Shown in pieces: positions 53,894 to 61,443 of a DNA stretch of 64,000 nucleotides. The stretch lies in NCBI RefSeq assembly GCF_009834025.1, contig NZ_CP047156.1, positions 2,418,001-2,482,000 of the forward strand, written 5' to 3'. The DNA comes from Epidermidibacterium keratini. Lineage in GTDB: Bacteria; Actinomycetota; Actinomycetes; Mycobacteriales; Antricoccaceae. Numbering within the stretch: the stretch's first letter is position 1; each line of letters opens with the position of its first letter. The position numbers and the translations under genes were made by a program. The notes beneath the pieces were generated by a model. The model worked only from the letters and a program-made list of their open reading frames with translations, was not told where the DNA came from and ran no database searches.

Positions 53894-54393
53894 CAGGAGG
53901 TCTCTTCCGGTGTTCCGCGGGAGATCTCGATTCTCGTGCGTCCCTCGTCGAGCGTGGCACGACAGGCTTTCGCAAACTCCTCGAAGCCAGTCGTGACGCG
54001 TCCGACCACCGAGCCGACGATGCCGTCTTCCCAGAAGTGGCGCAGGTCGACCTCGTCGTACATGAACGCCAGCTCGTAGAGCGCCGCCTGGTGACCGCTC
54101 AGGCGATCCTCGGCGAGTGCGGCGAACCGGTGCGGCTCTGCCCCGAAGAACATGACGTCGCCGACCTTGGGGCGCATCGTCTGGTTTTGCGGTGCCGGGG
54201 GGCGGCCTTCTGCTGGCAGGAAGCAAAACACCTCATGGCCGTCGAAGCACGCGTGCGACGTGTGGGTCGCGACAGGCTCGGCGATCACGCCCCACACCCA
54301 CGCGACCACGTCCGGTGCTGCATTCCAGGCCAGCTCGACCTCGGCCTGGACGTCGTAGTCGGGCAGACCGACCTTCATCGTTGGGTGCCCCAC
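53893..54393 (-). CDS. DUF3830-family protein (cyclophilin-like fold)
   Basis: 166 residues from GTG 54393, with AGGAGGAGG 6 bases upstream. Features: AWNAAPDVVAWVWGVIAEPVATHTSHACFDGHEVFCFLP and GDVMFFGAEPHRF, as in DUF3830 proteins with a small beta-barrel. Function unestablished. Coupling to the dimethylformamidase-like gene suggests that it may act as its small subunit or partner; the known DMFase small subunit is of similar size but I cannot claim homology. It lies behind a 20-bp TetR-type operator at 54440-54459. Confidence 0.7.
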   Translation of the reverse strand: MGHPTMKVGLPDYDVQAEVELAWNAAPDVVAWVWGVIAEPVATHTSHACFDGHEVFCFLPAEGRPPAPQNQTMRPKVGDVMFFGAEPHRFAALAEDRLSGHQAALYELAFMYDEVDLRHFWEDGIVGSVVGRVTTGFEEFAKACRATLDEGRTRIEISRGTPEETS

Positions 54394-54439
54394 CCGTCCT
54401 CCTCCTGCGTTGCGGGTTGAGGCACGAGTCTCGCATATT

Positions 54440-54459
54440 TATCTATCAATCGATAGATA
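54440..54459. promoter_or_regulatory. TetR-type operator, site 1 (DUF3830 operon)
   Basis: Perfect inverted repeat TATCTATC-AATC-GATAGATA, 47 bases upstream of the DUF3830 start and just 5 bases beyond the tetR stop. Related sites lie at 55336 (16 of 20 identical) and 55272 (14 of 20). Confidence 0.75.
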
Positions 54460-54464
54460 CCTGC

Positions 54465-55214
54465 TTAGGGTTGCGCGGCGACGACCCACGGTGCGGGTGT
54501 CTGCGCGCTCCACAGCTGGTCGGCCAGCGCGGTGGCCCGGGCGCGGTTGCGGGCGTTCAGCGAGCGGAATCCGCAGAACCGAAAGCACGCATCGGCAAAC
54601 TCGACCGGCGCCACCTGCTCTTCGAAACCGTCGATGCGCATTCCGACGAGCAGCCCGGCCATGCGATGGGGCGCGGCAACCGGCAGCACGCCTTCGACTC
54701 CCTGGCGCGCAGCGCAGGCGGCCGCAAGCTTGGCGTACAGGCGCAACACCGTCGCGAACTGCTCGCGCCACTTTGCCGCGATCTCGGTGCGCGCCTCGGG
54801 GAGGCGGACGACGGTGCCGAGGCTCGCCGGAAGCAGACTCACGTGTCGGCAGTCAGCTTGAAAGAGCGCGTGCAGGCGCACGTCGTCGGCGGCGTCCTCG
54901 ACTGCGAGTGCCTGTGCCACCGCAATGATGGGAGCGCTTAGCTCAGTGAGAAGGGCGTTGAAGATCGCCGGCTTGGTGGGGAAGTAGTGGTAGAGCGAAG
55001 CCTGCTGCAAACCTGCTGCCTCGGCGATCTGGCGAGTCGAGGTCCCCGCGTATCCCTGGACGCTCAGTAGCCGTGATGCGGCGAGCAGAATCTCGCCCTC
55101 GGGTCCGAGCTGGGGGTGTCTGCTGGCTACCAGGCGCGGACGTCCCACGCTGCGTTTTGCCGGCCGTGGGGCGGACTTGTCATCTTCGGTCACCGGATTA
55201 CGCCGCTTGCTCAC
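54465..55214 (-). CDS. TetR-family transcriptional regulator
   Basis: 249 residues from GTG 55214. HTH in ILLAASRLLSVQGYAGTSTRQIAEAAGLQQASLYHYFPTKPAIFNALL, preceded by a basic N-terminal extension (AKRSVGRPRLVASRHP). The ligand domain has no recognisable signature. It lies between two gene sets (APC permease/ligase, divergent; DUF3830/DMFase-like, downstream) whose promoters share a palindrome, so it is probably their common repressor. Confidence 0.92.
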   Translation of the reverse strand: MSKRRNPVTEDDKSAPRPAKRSVGRPRLVASRHPQLGPEGEILLAASRLLSVQGYAGTSTRQIAEAAGLQQASLYHYFPTKPAIFNALLTELSAPIIAVAQALAVEDAADDVRLHALFQADCRHVSLLPASLGTVVRLPEARTEIAAKWREQFATVLRLYAKLAAACAARQGVEGVLPVAAPHRMAGLLVGMRIDGFEEQVAPVEFADACFRFCGFRSLNARNRARATALADQLWSAQTPAPWVVAAQP

Positions 55215-55271
55215 GAGCCCACTGTGTCACGCGCCGCGGATACGGCGAGCGCGTCGGGTGCGTGTCCCTTA

Positions 55272-55291
55272 TTTCAATCAATTGACAGTTT
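55272..55291. promoter_or_regulatory. TetR-type operator, site 3 (weaker)
   Basis: TTTCAATCAATTGACAGTTT, 14 of 20 bases as in site 1 (core ATCAAT-y-GA-y-AG). It lies 58 bases upstream of tetR, suitable for autoregulation. Confidence 0.4.
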
Positions 55292-55335
55292 TCTCTGTAC
55301 CAGACGCCGTCGTCCGTCTACTGTCACTCTGCAAA

Positions 55336-55355
55336 TACCAATCAGTCGATAGGTA
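55336..55355. promoter_or_regulatory. TetR-type operator, site 2 (APC permease operon)
   Basis: TACCAATCAGTCGATAGGTA, identical to site 1 at 16 of 20 positions, 22 bases upstream of the permease ATG. Confidence 0.65.
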
Positions 55356-55377
55356 TAGGCGCAGACGGGACCCCACC

Positions 55378-56889
55378 ATGGACCGAACCAGTGCACTCAC
55401 CTCATCCGGGCCTGACCAAAGGCCCGAGGGACAGCTGCGAAGCGGATCGGTCACGACCGCGCATCTGATCTTCTTCGTGGTCTCGGCGGCAGCCCCGCTC
55501 ACCGTGATGGCCGGCTTTGCGCCATTGGCGTTCATGCTCGGAGGCCAGAGCTCGCCGGTCGGCTATCTCGTCGCGGGCGTTACCTATCTCATCTTCGCCG
55601 TCGGCTTCACCACCATGAGCCGATACGTCCGCAACGCCGGAGCTTTCTACGCCTACATCACGCACGGGCTCGGCCGCATCGTCGGCGCGGGTGCCGCCGT
55701 ACTCGCCTACGTCGGCTACGTGCTCGCCGAGATCGGATTTGCCGCCGCTGCGGGACTTTTTGCCTCCACCACCTTGCAGAGCCTCGCTGGAATCACGGTG
55801 GGCTGGATCCCGTGTGCGGTCTTCCTCCTGCTGCTCGTCACGCTCGTGTCGTGGAGCCGAGTCGACGTCGGCGCGCGCGTGCTCGCGGTCCTGCTGATCT
55901 GCGAAGTCACGATCCTCGTCGTACTGTGCGTCGCGATTCTGATCAGCGGTACGCCGGAGGGTCTGACGCTCGAAGGGTTCAACCCGGCGACGTGGTCGCC
56001 CGGCGCGATGGCCTCGCTCTTCGTCATCACGTTCATGGTGTACGTCGGCTTCGAGCAGACCGCCGTCTACTCCGAGGAAGCCAAGGACCCCCGGCGGACG
56101 ATTCCGCGAGCGACCTATCTGGCGGTGGCCATCCTCGCCGTCATCTACTCCTTCGTGTCGTGGGCGCTGCTGATGGCGATCGGGCCGAGCAACCTCGCTG
56201 CTGCGTTGGAAGGCGACCACGCGACGCTGGTCTTCTCACTATCGCAGCAGTACGCCGGCACGGCGCTGACTCAGGTGATGGAAGTCCTGATGGTCACCAG
56301 CATCTTCGCCGGCGTACTCGCCGTGCACAACGCCGGCTCTCGCTACCTGTTTGCCCTTGGGCGCGAAGGCCTGCTGCCCAAGATCCTGTCGCATACCCGT
56401 GAGCGCACCTCGAGCCCAGGCGTTGCCGTCATCGTGCATGCGGTTCTGGTCATGGTGCCGATGCTCGTGCTGGCGTTTGCCGGGCTCGACCCCTACTCGC
56501 AGATCGTGATCTGGACAAACACGCCGGGTCTTGTGTCCGTGCTGCTGCTTCAGCTGCTCACCTCCGTGGCGGTGATCAGCTACTTTGCCCGCAACCCGCG
56601 AGGCGAACGCAGCTGGAACCGGCTCGTCGCTCCGGCGATCGCGAGCGTGCTGCTCTGCATCGTGATCTTCCTCGTCTGCTCGCAGATGGACTTGCTCACC
56701 GGGCTCAGCCTTGCCGGCAACCTCGCCATCTGCGTGCCGCTGCTGTTGGCGTTCCTCACCGGTGTCGCGTTCGCACTGCGACTACGCGCGACGCGTCCGG
56801 ACGACTACGCGTGCCTCGGCGCTCGTGGCCCGCAAGCCACGGGCCATGAGGACACCAAACCCAAGACCGATGCACAGGGAGACCATTGA
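55378..56889 (+). CDS. APC-family amino acid/amine permease
   Basis: 503 residues from ATG 55378; the open frame starts upstream but runs through the operator. About 12-14 membrane segments: FFVVSAAAPLTVMAGFAPLAFM, then YFARNPRGERSWNRLVAPAIASVL near the C-terminus; YVGFEQTAVYSEEAKDPRRTIPRATY is the typical APC consensus (GFE...A EE..nP.r.iPra). Imports an amino acid, amine or related amide. Its stop overlaps the ligase start (TGATG), so they are translated together. Confidence 0.9.
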   Translation: MDRTSALTSSGPDQRPEGQLRSGSVTTAHLIFFVVSAAAPLTVMAGFAPLAFMLGGQSSPVGYLVAGVTYLIFAVGFTTMSRYVRNAGAFYAYITHGLGRIVGAGAAVLAYVGYVLAEIGFAAAAGLFASTTLQSLAGITVGWIPCAVFLLLLVTLVSWSRVDVGARVLAVLLICEVTILVVLCVAILISGTPEGLTLEGFNPATWSPGAMASLFVITFMVYVGFEQTAVYSEEAKDPRRTIPRATYLAVAILAVIYSFVSWALLMAIGPSNLAAALEGDHATLVFSLSQQYAGTALTQVMEVLMVTSIFAGVLAVHNAGSRYLFALGREGLLPKILSHTRERTSSPGVAVIVHAVLVMVPMLVLAFAGLDPYSQIVIWTNTPGLVSVLLLQLLTSVAVISYFARNPRGERSWNRLVAPAIASVLLCIVIFLVCSQMDLLTGLSLAGNLAICVPLLLAFLTGVAFALRLRATRPDDYACLGARGPQATGHEDTKPKTDAQGDH

Positions 56890-58448
56890 TGACCACCACG
56901 TCGACACCACGCTTTCGCAGCCCACTGCACCTGCTGGAGCAGTCGGTGCAGAGGTTCGCCGACAAGCCAGCGCTGGTGACGTCGACACGCACGCTGACCT
57001 ACCGCGACCTCGATACGGAGGCGTCGCGCGTCGCCGCTGCGCTGCTCGCTGGTCCGGTCGATGCCGGCGACACGGTGTCGATCTACGCGCAGAATCGCTG
57101 GGAGTGGCTCGTGGCCTACCACTCGGCGCTCCGTGCCGGCGCGGTCGTCAACCCGGTCAACGTGATGCTGACGCCGGCCGAGCTCGGTTTCGTGGTGCAG
57201 GACTGCGGTGCCACGGCGATCTTCACCAGCGCCGACAAGGCAGATGAGGTGCTGACCGCGCTTGCGGACCTGCCACACGAGTGCGCGGTCATCGTCTTCG
57301 ACGAGGCACCCGACGGCGCGATCGCCTTCACGGATCTGTTGTCGTACGCCGGAGCTGGCGCACCGGTCATCGAGGCGGACCCGAAGAGCCCGAGCACCAT
57401 CGGCTACACCTCGGGCACGACCGGGCATCCGAAGGGCGCCGTACAAAGCCACGAGGCGGTCTTCTTGAACTGCGCCCTGACAGCGACGATGCACGCTCGC
57501 ACGAGCGATGACGTCGTCGTGACCGCGCTGCCGGTGCCGCACGTCTACGGCAACGTCGCCGTGCACAGCACACTTCTGGTCGGAGGCACCGTGGTGCTGA
57601 TGGAGCGCTTTGAAGCGGCCGCGGCGTTGGGGCTGATCAAGCAGCACCGCGCGACGATGTTCGAGGGTGTCCCGGCGATGTACTCGATGCTGCTCGCCGA
57701 GCTGGCCGCCAGCTCAAGCGAGCTTGACTCGCTGACGCGCTGCACGGTCGGCGGCCAGACGATCTCCGGCGCGACCATCGATAAGTGGGAGTCGATGAGC
57801 GGCGCCCCGCTCATCGAGCTGTGGGGCATGACCGAGCTGTCCGGGCTCGGCACCACCCACTCGGCGCACGTCCCACCCGTCGGCGGCTCGATCGGGGTGT
57901 CGCTGCCGGGCCTCGAAGTGCGGGTCAGTGACCTCGAGGATCCGACCCGATCGGCGCCGGCCGGGACCGCGGGCGAGCTCATGGTGCGTGGTCCGCTGGT
58001 CATGCTCGGCTACCACGGCAACCCTGAGGCGACCGCCGAGGCGATCGAGCCCGATGGCTGGTTGCACACCGGCGATATCGCGACTCAGGACACGTCGGGT
58101 TACGTCTATGTCGTGGACCGGCGCAAGGACATGATCATCACCGGTGGCTTCAACGTCTACCCGGCTGAGATCGAGCGGGTCATCTCGGCCCATCCCGATG
58201 TTGCTCTCGTCGCGGTGGGGCCCGTGCCGGATGCGGTGAAGGGCGAGCTCGCGTGCGCCTATGTCGTTGCGACTCCCGGAGCCACACCGACAGCCGAGGA
58301 CCTGATGGAGTACGCCGCCCGGTCGCTGGCTGCCTATAAGCGACCGCGCATGATCCGGTTTGTCGACGCGCTGCCGACGACCTCCACAGGCAAGATCATG
58401 CGCCGCGAGCTCATTCGCATCGACGCCGGACCCGACGCAGACGCGTGA
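56889..58448 (+). CDS. AMP-forming acyl-CoA synthetase
   Basis: 519 residues. ANL superfamily: P-loop GYTSGTTGHPKG with Y173, ELWGMTELSG (A5), GWLHTGDIATQD (A7), VVDRRKDMIITGGFNVYPAEIE (A8) and catalytic Lys in TSTGKIMRREL (A10). It activates a carboxylic acid to its CoA thioester with ATP. Similar to the long/medium-chain and benzoate-like acyl-CoA ligases; substrate unknown. Co-translated with the permease, so it may activate a carboxylate derived from the imported substrate. Confidence 0.93.
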   Translation: MTTTSTPRFRSPLHLLEQSVQRFADKPALVTSTRTLTYRDLDTEASRVAAALLAGPVDAGDTVSIYAQNRWEWLVAYHSALRAGAVVNPVNVMLTPAELGFVVQDCGATAIFTSADKADEVLTALADLPHECAVIVFDEAPDGAIAFTDLLSYAGAGAPVIEADPKSPSTIGYTSGTTGHPKGAVQSHEAVFLNCALTATMHARTSDDVVVTALPVPHVYGNVAVHSTLLVGGTVVLMERFEAAAALGLIKQHRATMFEGVPAMYSMLLAELAASSSELDSLTRCTVGGQTISGATIDKWESMSGAPLIELWGMTELSGLGTTHSAHVPPVGGSIGVSLPGLEVRVSDLEDPTRSAPAGTAGELMVRGPLVMLGYHGNPEATAEAIEPDGWLHTGDIATQDTSGYVYVVDRRKDMIITGGFNVYPAEIERVISAHPDVALVAVGPVPDAVKGELACAYVVATPGATPTAEDLMEYAARSLAAYKRPRMIRFVDALPTTSTGKIMRRELIRIDAGPDADA

Positions 58449-58452
58449 AGGT

Positions 58453-59238
58453 CTAGCTGTCGCTGGCCAAGCCCTGAAGCATCGTCGCGGTGTTGTGATG
58501 ATGGGTGCGCAGCCACTCCGGCGCGCCTGCAAGCCGTGGATCAGCGCTCGGCCGTCCGGCGGTGAGGTCGTCGAGGTAACGCAGGTCGGCGCTGATGCGG
58601 CGGCGTAATGCAGGTCCGTCGCCGATGCCGCCGTGCCCGGGCACGACCACCTGGACCTGGTCGGCAAGGTCTGCGAAGAGCTCGAGCCCGTGCGCGTAGT
58701 CATCGACCGGGGACTCGGTGTCCAGATCCAGGATCGGCACCTCGATGTCGGAGAGCATGTCGCCGGCGACGAGTACGCCGCTGCCGGGCAAGAAGACCGC
58801 ACTGTGGCCTGCAGCATGACCGTCGTGCACGGTGACCACGGCCGCCGGGCCGTCCCACGGGATCTCGTCGGTCTGCAGGGTGACGAGATCGGTGCACCAC
58901 GCGACGTCGACCTCAAGGCCCGACTCGGCTGCCTCCGCGGCATTGGCGGCCGCGTGTCGCTGAGCTAGCGTGATGGTGGCGGCGGATGCGTATCGCGGTG
59001 CATCTCCCAGCGCCGGGCGCCACAGGACGTGGTCCCAGTGCCAATGCGTAGCAAACCCCGCGCGGATCGCACGGCCCCAGCCACGGAGAGTCGCCGCCAT
59101 GGCGTCGATCTGCGTGACGCTGATGGCTGGGTCGATCACGAGTGCGCCGTCCGAGCCGTCGAGTACGACGGTCGTCGTCGTGGAGTAGTCATGGGTGGCC
59201 ACCAGCACGCCTGGCGCTACCTCGACGAATTCACTCAT
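58453..59238 (-). CDS. Metallo-beta-lactamase-fold hydrolase
   Basis: 261 residues from ATG 59238 (MSEFVEVAPGVLVATHDYS). Zinc motif THWHWDH (H65, H67, D69, H70), then GHSAVFL, VAGDMLSDIEVPIL and VVVPGHGGIGDG with the further ligands. Glyoxalase-II/lactonase-like. It converges on the ligase gene with a 4-base gap. A half-site GATAGATA (59241-59248) lies just upstream of its start, hinting at the same TetR control; this is weak. Confidence 0.88.
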   Translation of the reverse strand: MSEFVEVAPGVLVATHDYSTTTTVVLDGSDGALVIDPAISVTQIDAMAATLRGWGRAIRAGFATHWHWDHVLWRPALGDAPRYASAATITLAQRHAAANAAEAAESGLEVDVAWCTDLVTLQTDEIPWDGPAAVVTVHDGHAAGHSAVFLPGSGVLVAGDMLSDIEVPILDLDTESPVDDYAHGLELFADLADQVQVVVPGHGGIGDGPALRRRISADLRYLDDLTAGRPSADPRLAGAPEWLRTHHHNTATMLQGLASDS

Positions 59239-59275
59239 GCGATAGATACTAGGTCGCACGGGCGCCCAGCGACAG

Positions 59276-59761
59276 CTACACGTTGAGCGCGCCGAGCACC
59301 CACGCCCCAGCGGCGAGGGCGGCAGCGGTGAACTCGATGAGCACACCGAGCAGTACGCCGCGCAACGCAGCCTTCGTCGCCGTCCACGCCTGTGCGCGAG
59401 CGCGGACTCGGCGCAGCTCGGCCAGATAGATCCCCAGCACGAAACCGATCGGTGCGCCGATCACCGGGATGACGAAGAACCCAGCGATGCCGAGCGCGAT
59501 AGCGAAGAACATCGATACTCGCGACGCGCCCGCCCCGCTCGTCGTCCGCGCCGGGATGACGTACTTCAGGGCGGTTCCGGCAGCGCACAGCAACGCGACG
59601 ATCGCGAAGGTGACCCAGTGCCCGGCGGTGGCGCCATCGGCGATCGCCCACCACAGCGCGGCACCGACGATGAGCAACATCCCTGGCAGAAAAGGGATCA
59701 GTACGCCGATCAGCCCCGCCAGGACGAGCAGCCCGACGACGACGTGGCCGGCCTCGGTCAT
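59276..59761 (-). CDS. DUF456-family membrane protein
   Basis: 161 residues, four membrane segments with the family pattern: VVGLLVLAGLIGVLIPFLPGMLLIVGAALWWAI, then GAGASRVSMFFAIALGIAGFFVIPVIGAPIGFVLGIYLAEL and C-terminal helix FTAAALAAGAWVLGAL. Function unknown. Starts 3 bases after the pirin stop, so it is probably in the same operon. Confidence 0.88.
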   Translation of the reverse strand: MTEAGHVVVGLLVLAGLIGVLIPFLPGMLLIVGAALWWAIADGATAGHWVTFAIVALLCAAGTALKYVIPARTTSGAGASRVSMFFAIALGIAGFFVIPVIGAPIGFVLGIYLAELRRVRARAQAWTATKAALRGVLLGVLIEFTAAALAAGAWVLGALNV

Positions 59762-59764
59762 GGC

Positions 59765-60751
59765 TCAGACCTTGCCGCGGCGACCGCGGGCGCGCAGCGT
59801 GCCGCCCGGGAGTGCAGGCGCCGGCAGCCGGTCGACCTTGCCGACGTACCCCTCGACCTCGCCGAACCGCTCGCTCTCGGCCTGCCACTGCTCGCGCGCC
59901 TTCTCGATGTCCTCGTGCGTGCGGCCGACGAAGTTCCACCACATCACGATCTCCTCCTCGAACGGCGGGCCGCCCAGCAGCACCAGCCGCGCGCCGTCCT
60001 CACCGGCGACCAGCTCGAGGGAGGACGGACCGGTCTCGCGGCAGGCGAGGTCGGCCTTGTGCAGGGCGATTCCGTCGAGCTCGACCGATCCGGTGTCCAG
60101 CAGTACGCCGTACTCGAAGTCCTCCCGAAGGTCCAGGCGCAGCCGGGCGTGTGGGCCGAGGCGCAGCTCGGCGCCGAGAAGGGGAGTGTGCGTGAGCACC
60201 GGTGACGATGTCCCGGCTAGCTCGCCGAGGAAGACCAGTGCGTGTGCCTCGCCGGCCTGCGTCGGTAGCGAGATGAGCTCGGGCGCGAAGTGCTCGAACG
60301 CGCGCGGTGCCTCGCGGGCCTCTTCCGGAAGCGCGACCCACAGCTGCACGCCGTGCAGCGTCGTCGTACTCGGCGTCGATACTTCTGAGTGACAAATGCC
60401 GTGCCCACCGGTCATCAGGTTGACCTCGCCCGGCAGCACCATGCCGTGGTTGCCGCCGCTGTCGCGGTGCTCGATCTCGCCTTCGAACAGCCACGAGACG
60501 GTCTGCAGCCCGGTGTGCGGATGCGGCGCGACGTCCATGCCGCCGGTCGAGGCGACATCGTCGGGGCCGTAATGGTCAGCGAAGCACCACGCGCCGACGA
60601 ACGAGCGGTCGCGATGCGGCAGGGTCCGGCGTACTGTCATCGCCCGCGGCCCGCCGAGGGGTACGTCGCGGCCCTGCAGCACCTGCCAGCCGTCCATGTC
60701 AGCGTTTGGTTCGGCGGTCAGCTCACTGGGGTGGGTCTCGGTGTTGCTCAT
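59765..60751 (-). CDS. Pirin-family protein
   Basis: 328 residues from ATG 60751 (MSNTETHPSELT), with GGAGG 7 bases upstream; ATG 60787 is less likely. Two cupin domains; metal-site signature ADHYGPDD and VAPHPHTGLQTVSWLFEGEIEHRDSGG with GHGICHSE, as in quercetinase-like pirins. Possible dioxygenase or redox-responsive cofactor; role here unknown. Confidence 0.92.
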   Translation of the reverse strand: MSNTETHPSELTAEPNADMDGWQVLQGRDVPLGGPRAMTVRRTLPHRDRSFVGAWCFADHYGPDDVASTGGMDVAPHPHTGLQTVSWLFEGEIEHRDSGGNHGMVLPGEVNLMTGGHGICHSEVSTPSTTTLHGVQLWVALPEEAREAPRAFEHFAPELISLPTQAGEAHALVFLGELAGTSSPVLTHTPLLGAELRLGPHARLRLDLREDFEYGVLLDTGSVELDGIALHKADLACRETGPSSLELVAGEDGARLVLLGGPPFEEEIVMWWNFVGRTHEDIEKAREQWQAESERFGEVEGYVGKVDRLPAPALPGGTLRARGRRGKV

Positions 60752-60815
60752 GGCGGCCTCCGGTGCTCGCATGGGTGCTTCGGGCAAGATACCTCGCCTT
60801 GGTCGAGCCCGGCGC

Positions 60816-61343
60816 CTACTCCGGGTCGGGACGAATCGCCGCAGCCACCAACGTCAAGACGGCGCCGATCCCGATGACCAACGATGCCGGCGAGAAGTTG
60901 CTGACCCGCGGCGACCACTGCTCGGCAAGCAGGAGCACGAGCAGCCAGGCGCTGCTGCTTCCGGCCAGCAGGATCCCCGCCGCGACCCGCGTGACGAACC
61001 GCGCGCGCTCGGTGTTTGACGATGCGTACACGAGCATCGAGATCAGCGTGACCGCGGTGCAGAGCACGAAGATGCCCATGAGAACGCCGACGACCATCGC
61101 CTCGGACTCGTACGGTCCACCGCCGCTGTCTGGCAGCGCGATCACCGAGCGCACCAGCGAGATTGACGAGTCTTCGTCCGGGTCCGGGTCGGCCGCCATG
61201 AGGTAGGGAAGGAACGGGCCAGCGATGAGCGCTGCCGACGCGAGAATCGCGGTGGTCCGAAAAAGCAGCTGTTCCAGGCGCAGCAGCCGTGCCGCGAGAA
61301 GCCGGTTCTCGGTGCGCAGCGCCCTCAGCTGGTCGTCTTCCAT
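60816..61343 (-). CDS. Membrane protein of unknown function
   Basis: 175 residues. N-terminal short coiled coil (DDQLRALRTENRLLAARLLRLEQLL), four membrane segments (TTAILASAALIAGPFLPYL, VVGVLMGIFVLCTAVTLISMLVY, VAAGILLAGSSSAWLLVLLLA, LVIGIGAVLTLVAAAI) and an acidic loop after the first. No family recognised. Confidence 0.6.
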   Translation of the reverse strand: MEDDQLRALRTENRLLAARLLRLEQLLFRTTAILASAALIAGPFLPYLMAADPDPDEDSSISLVRSVIALPDSGGGPYESEAMVVGVLMGIFVLCTAVTLISMLVYASSNTERARFVTRVAAGILLAGSSSAWLLVLLLAEQWSPRVSNFSPASLVIGIGAVLTLVAAAIRPDPE

Positions 61344-61443
61344 GCCGACAGCCTAGAGCGTGCCCGTCACTGACGAATATGCCGAAACCGCAGGTGGCGG
61401 TACGGTGCGGGGAGTCCATCCACATGTGCGGTGAGGGGTGCCG

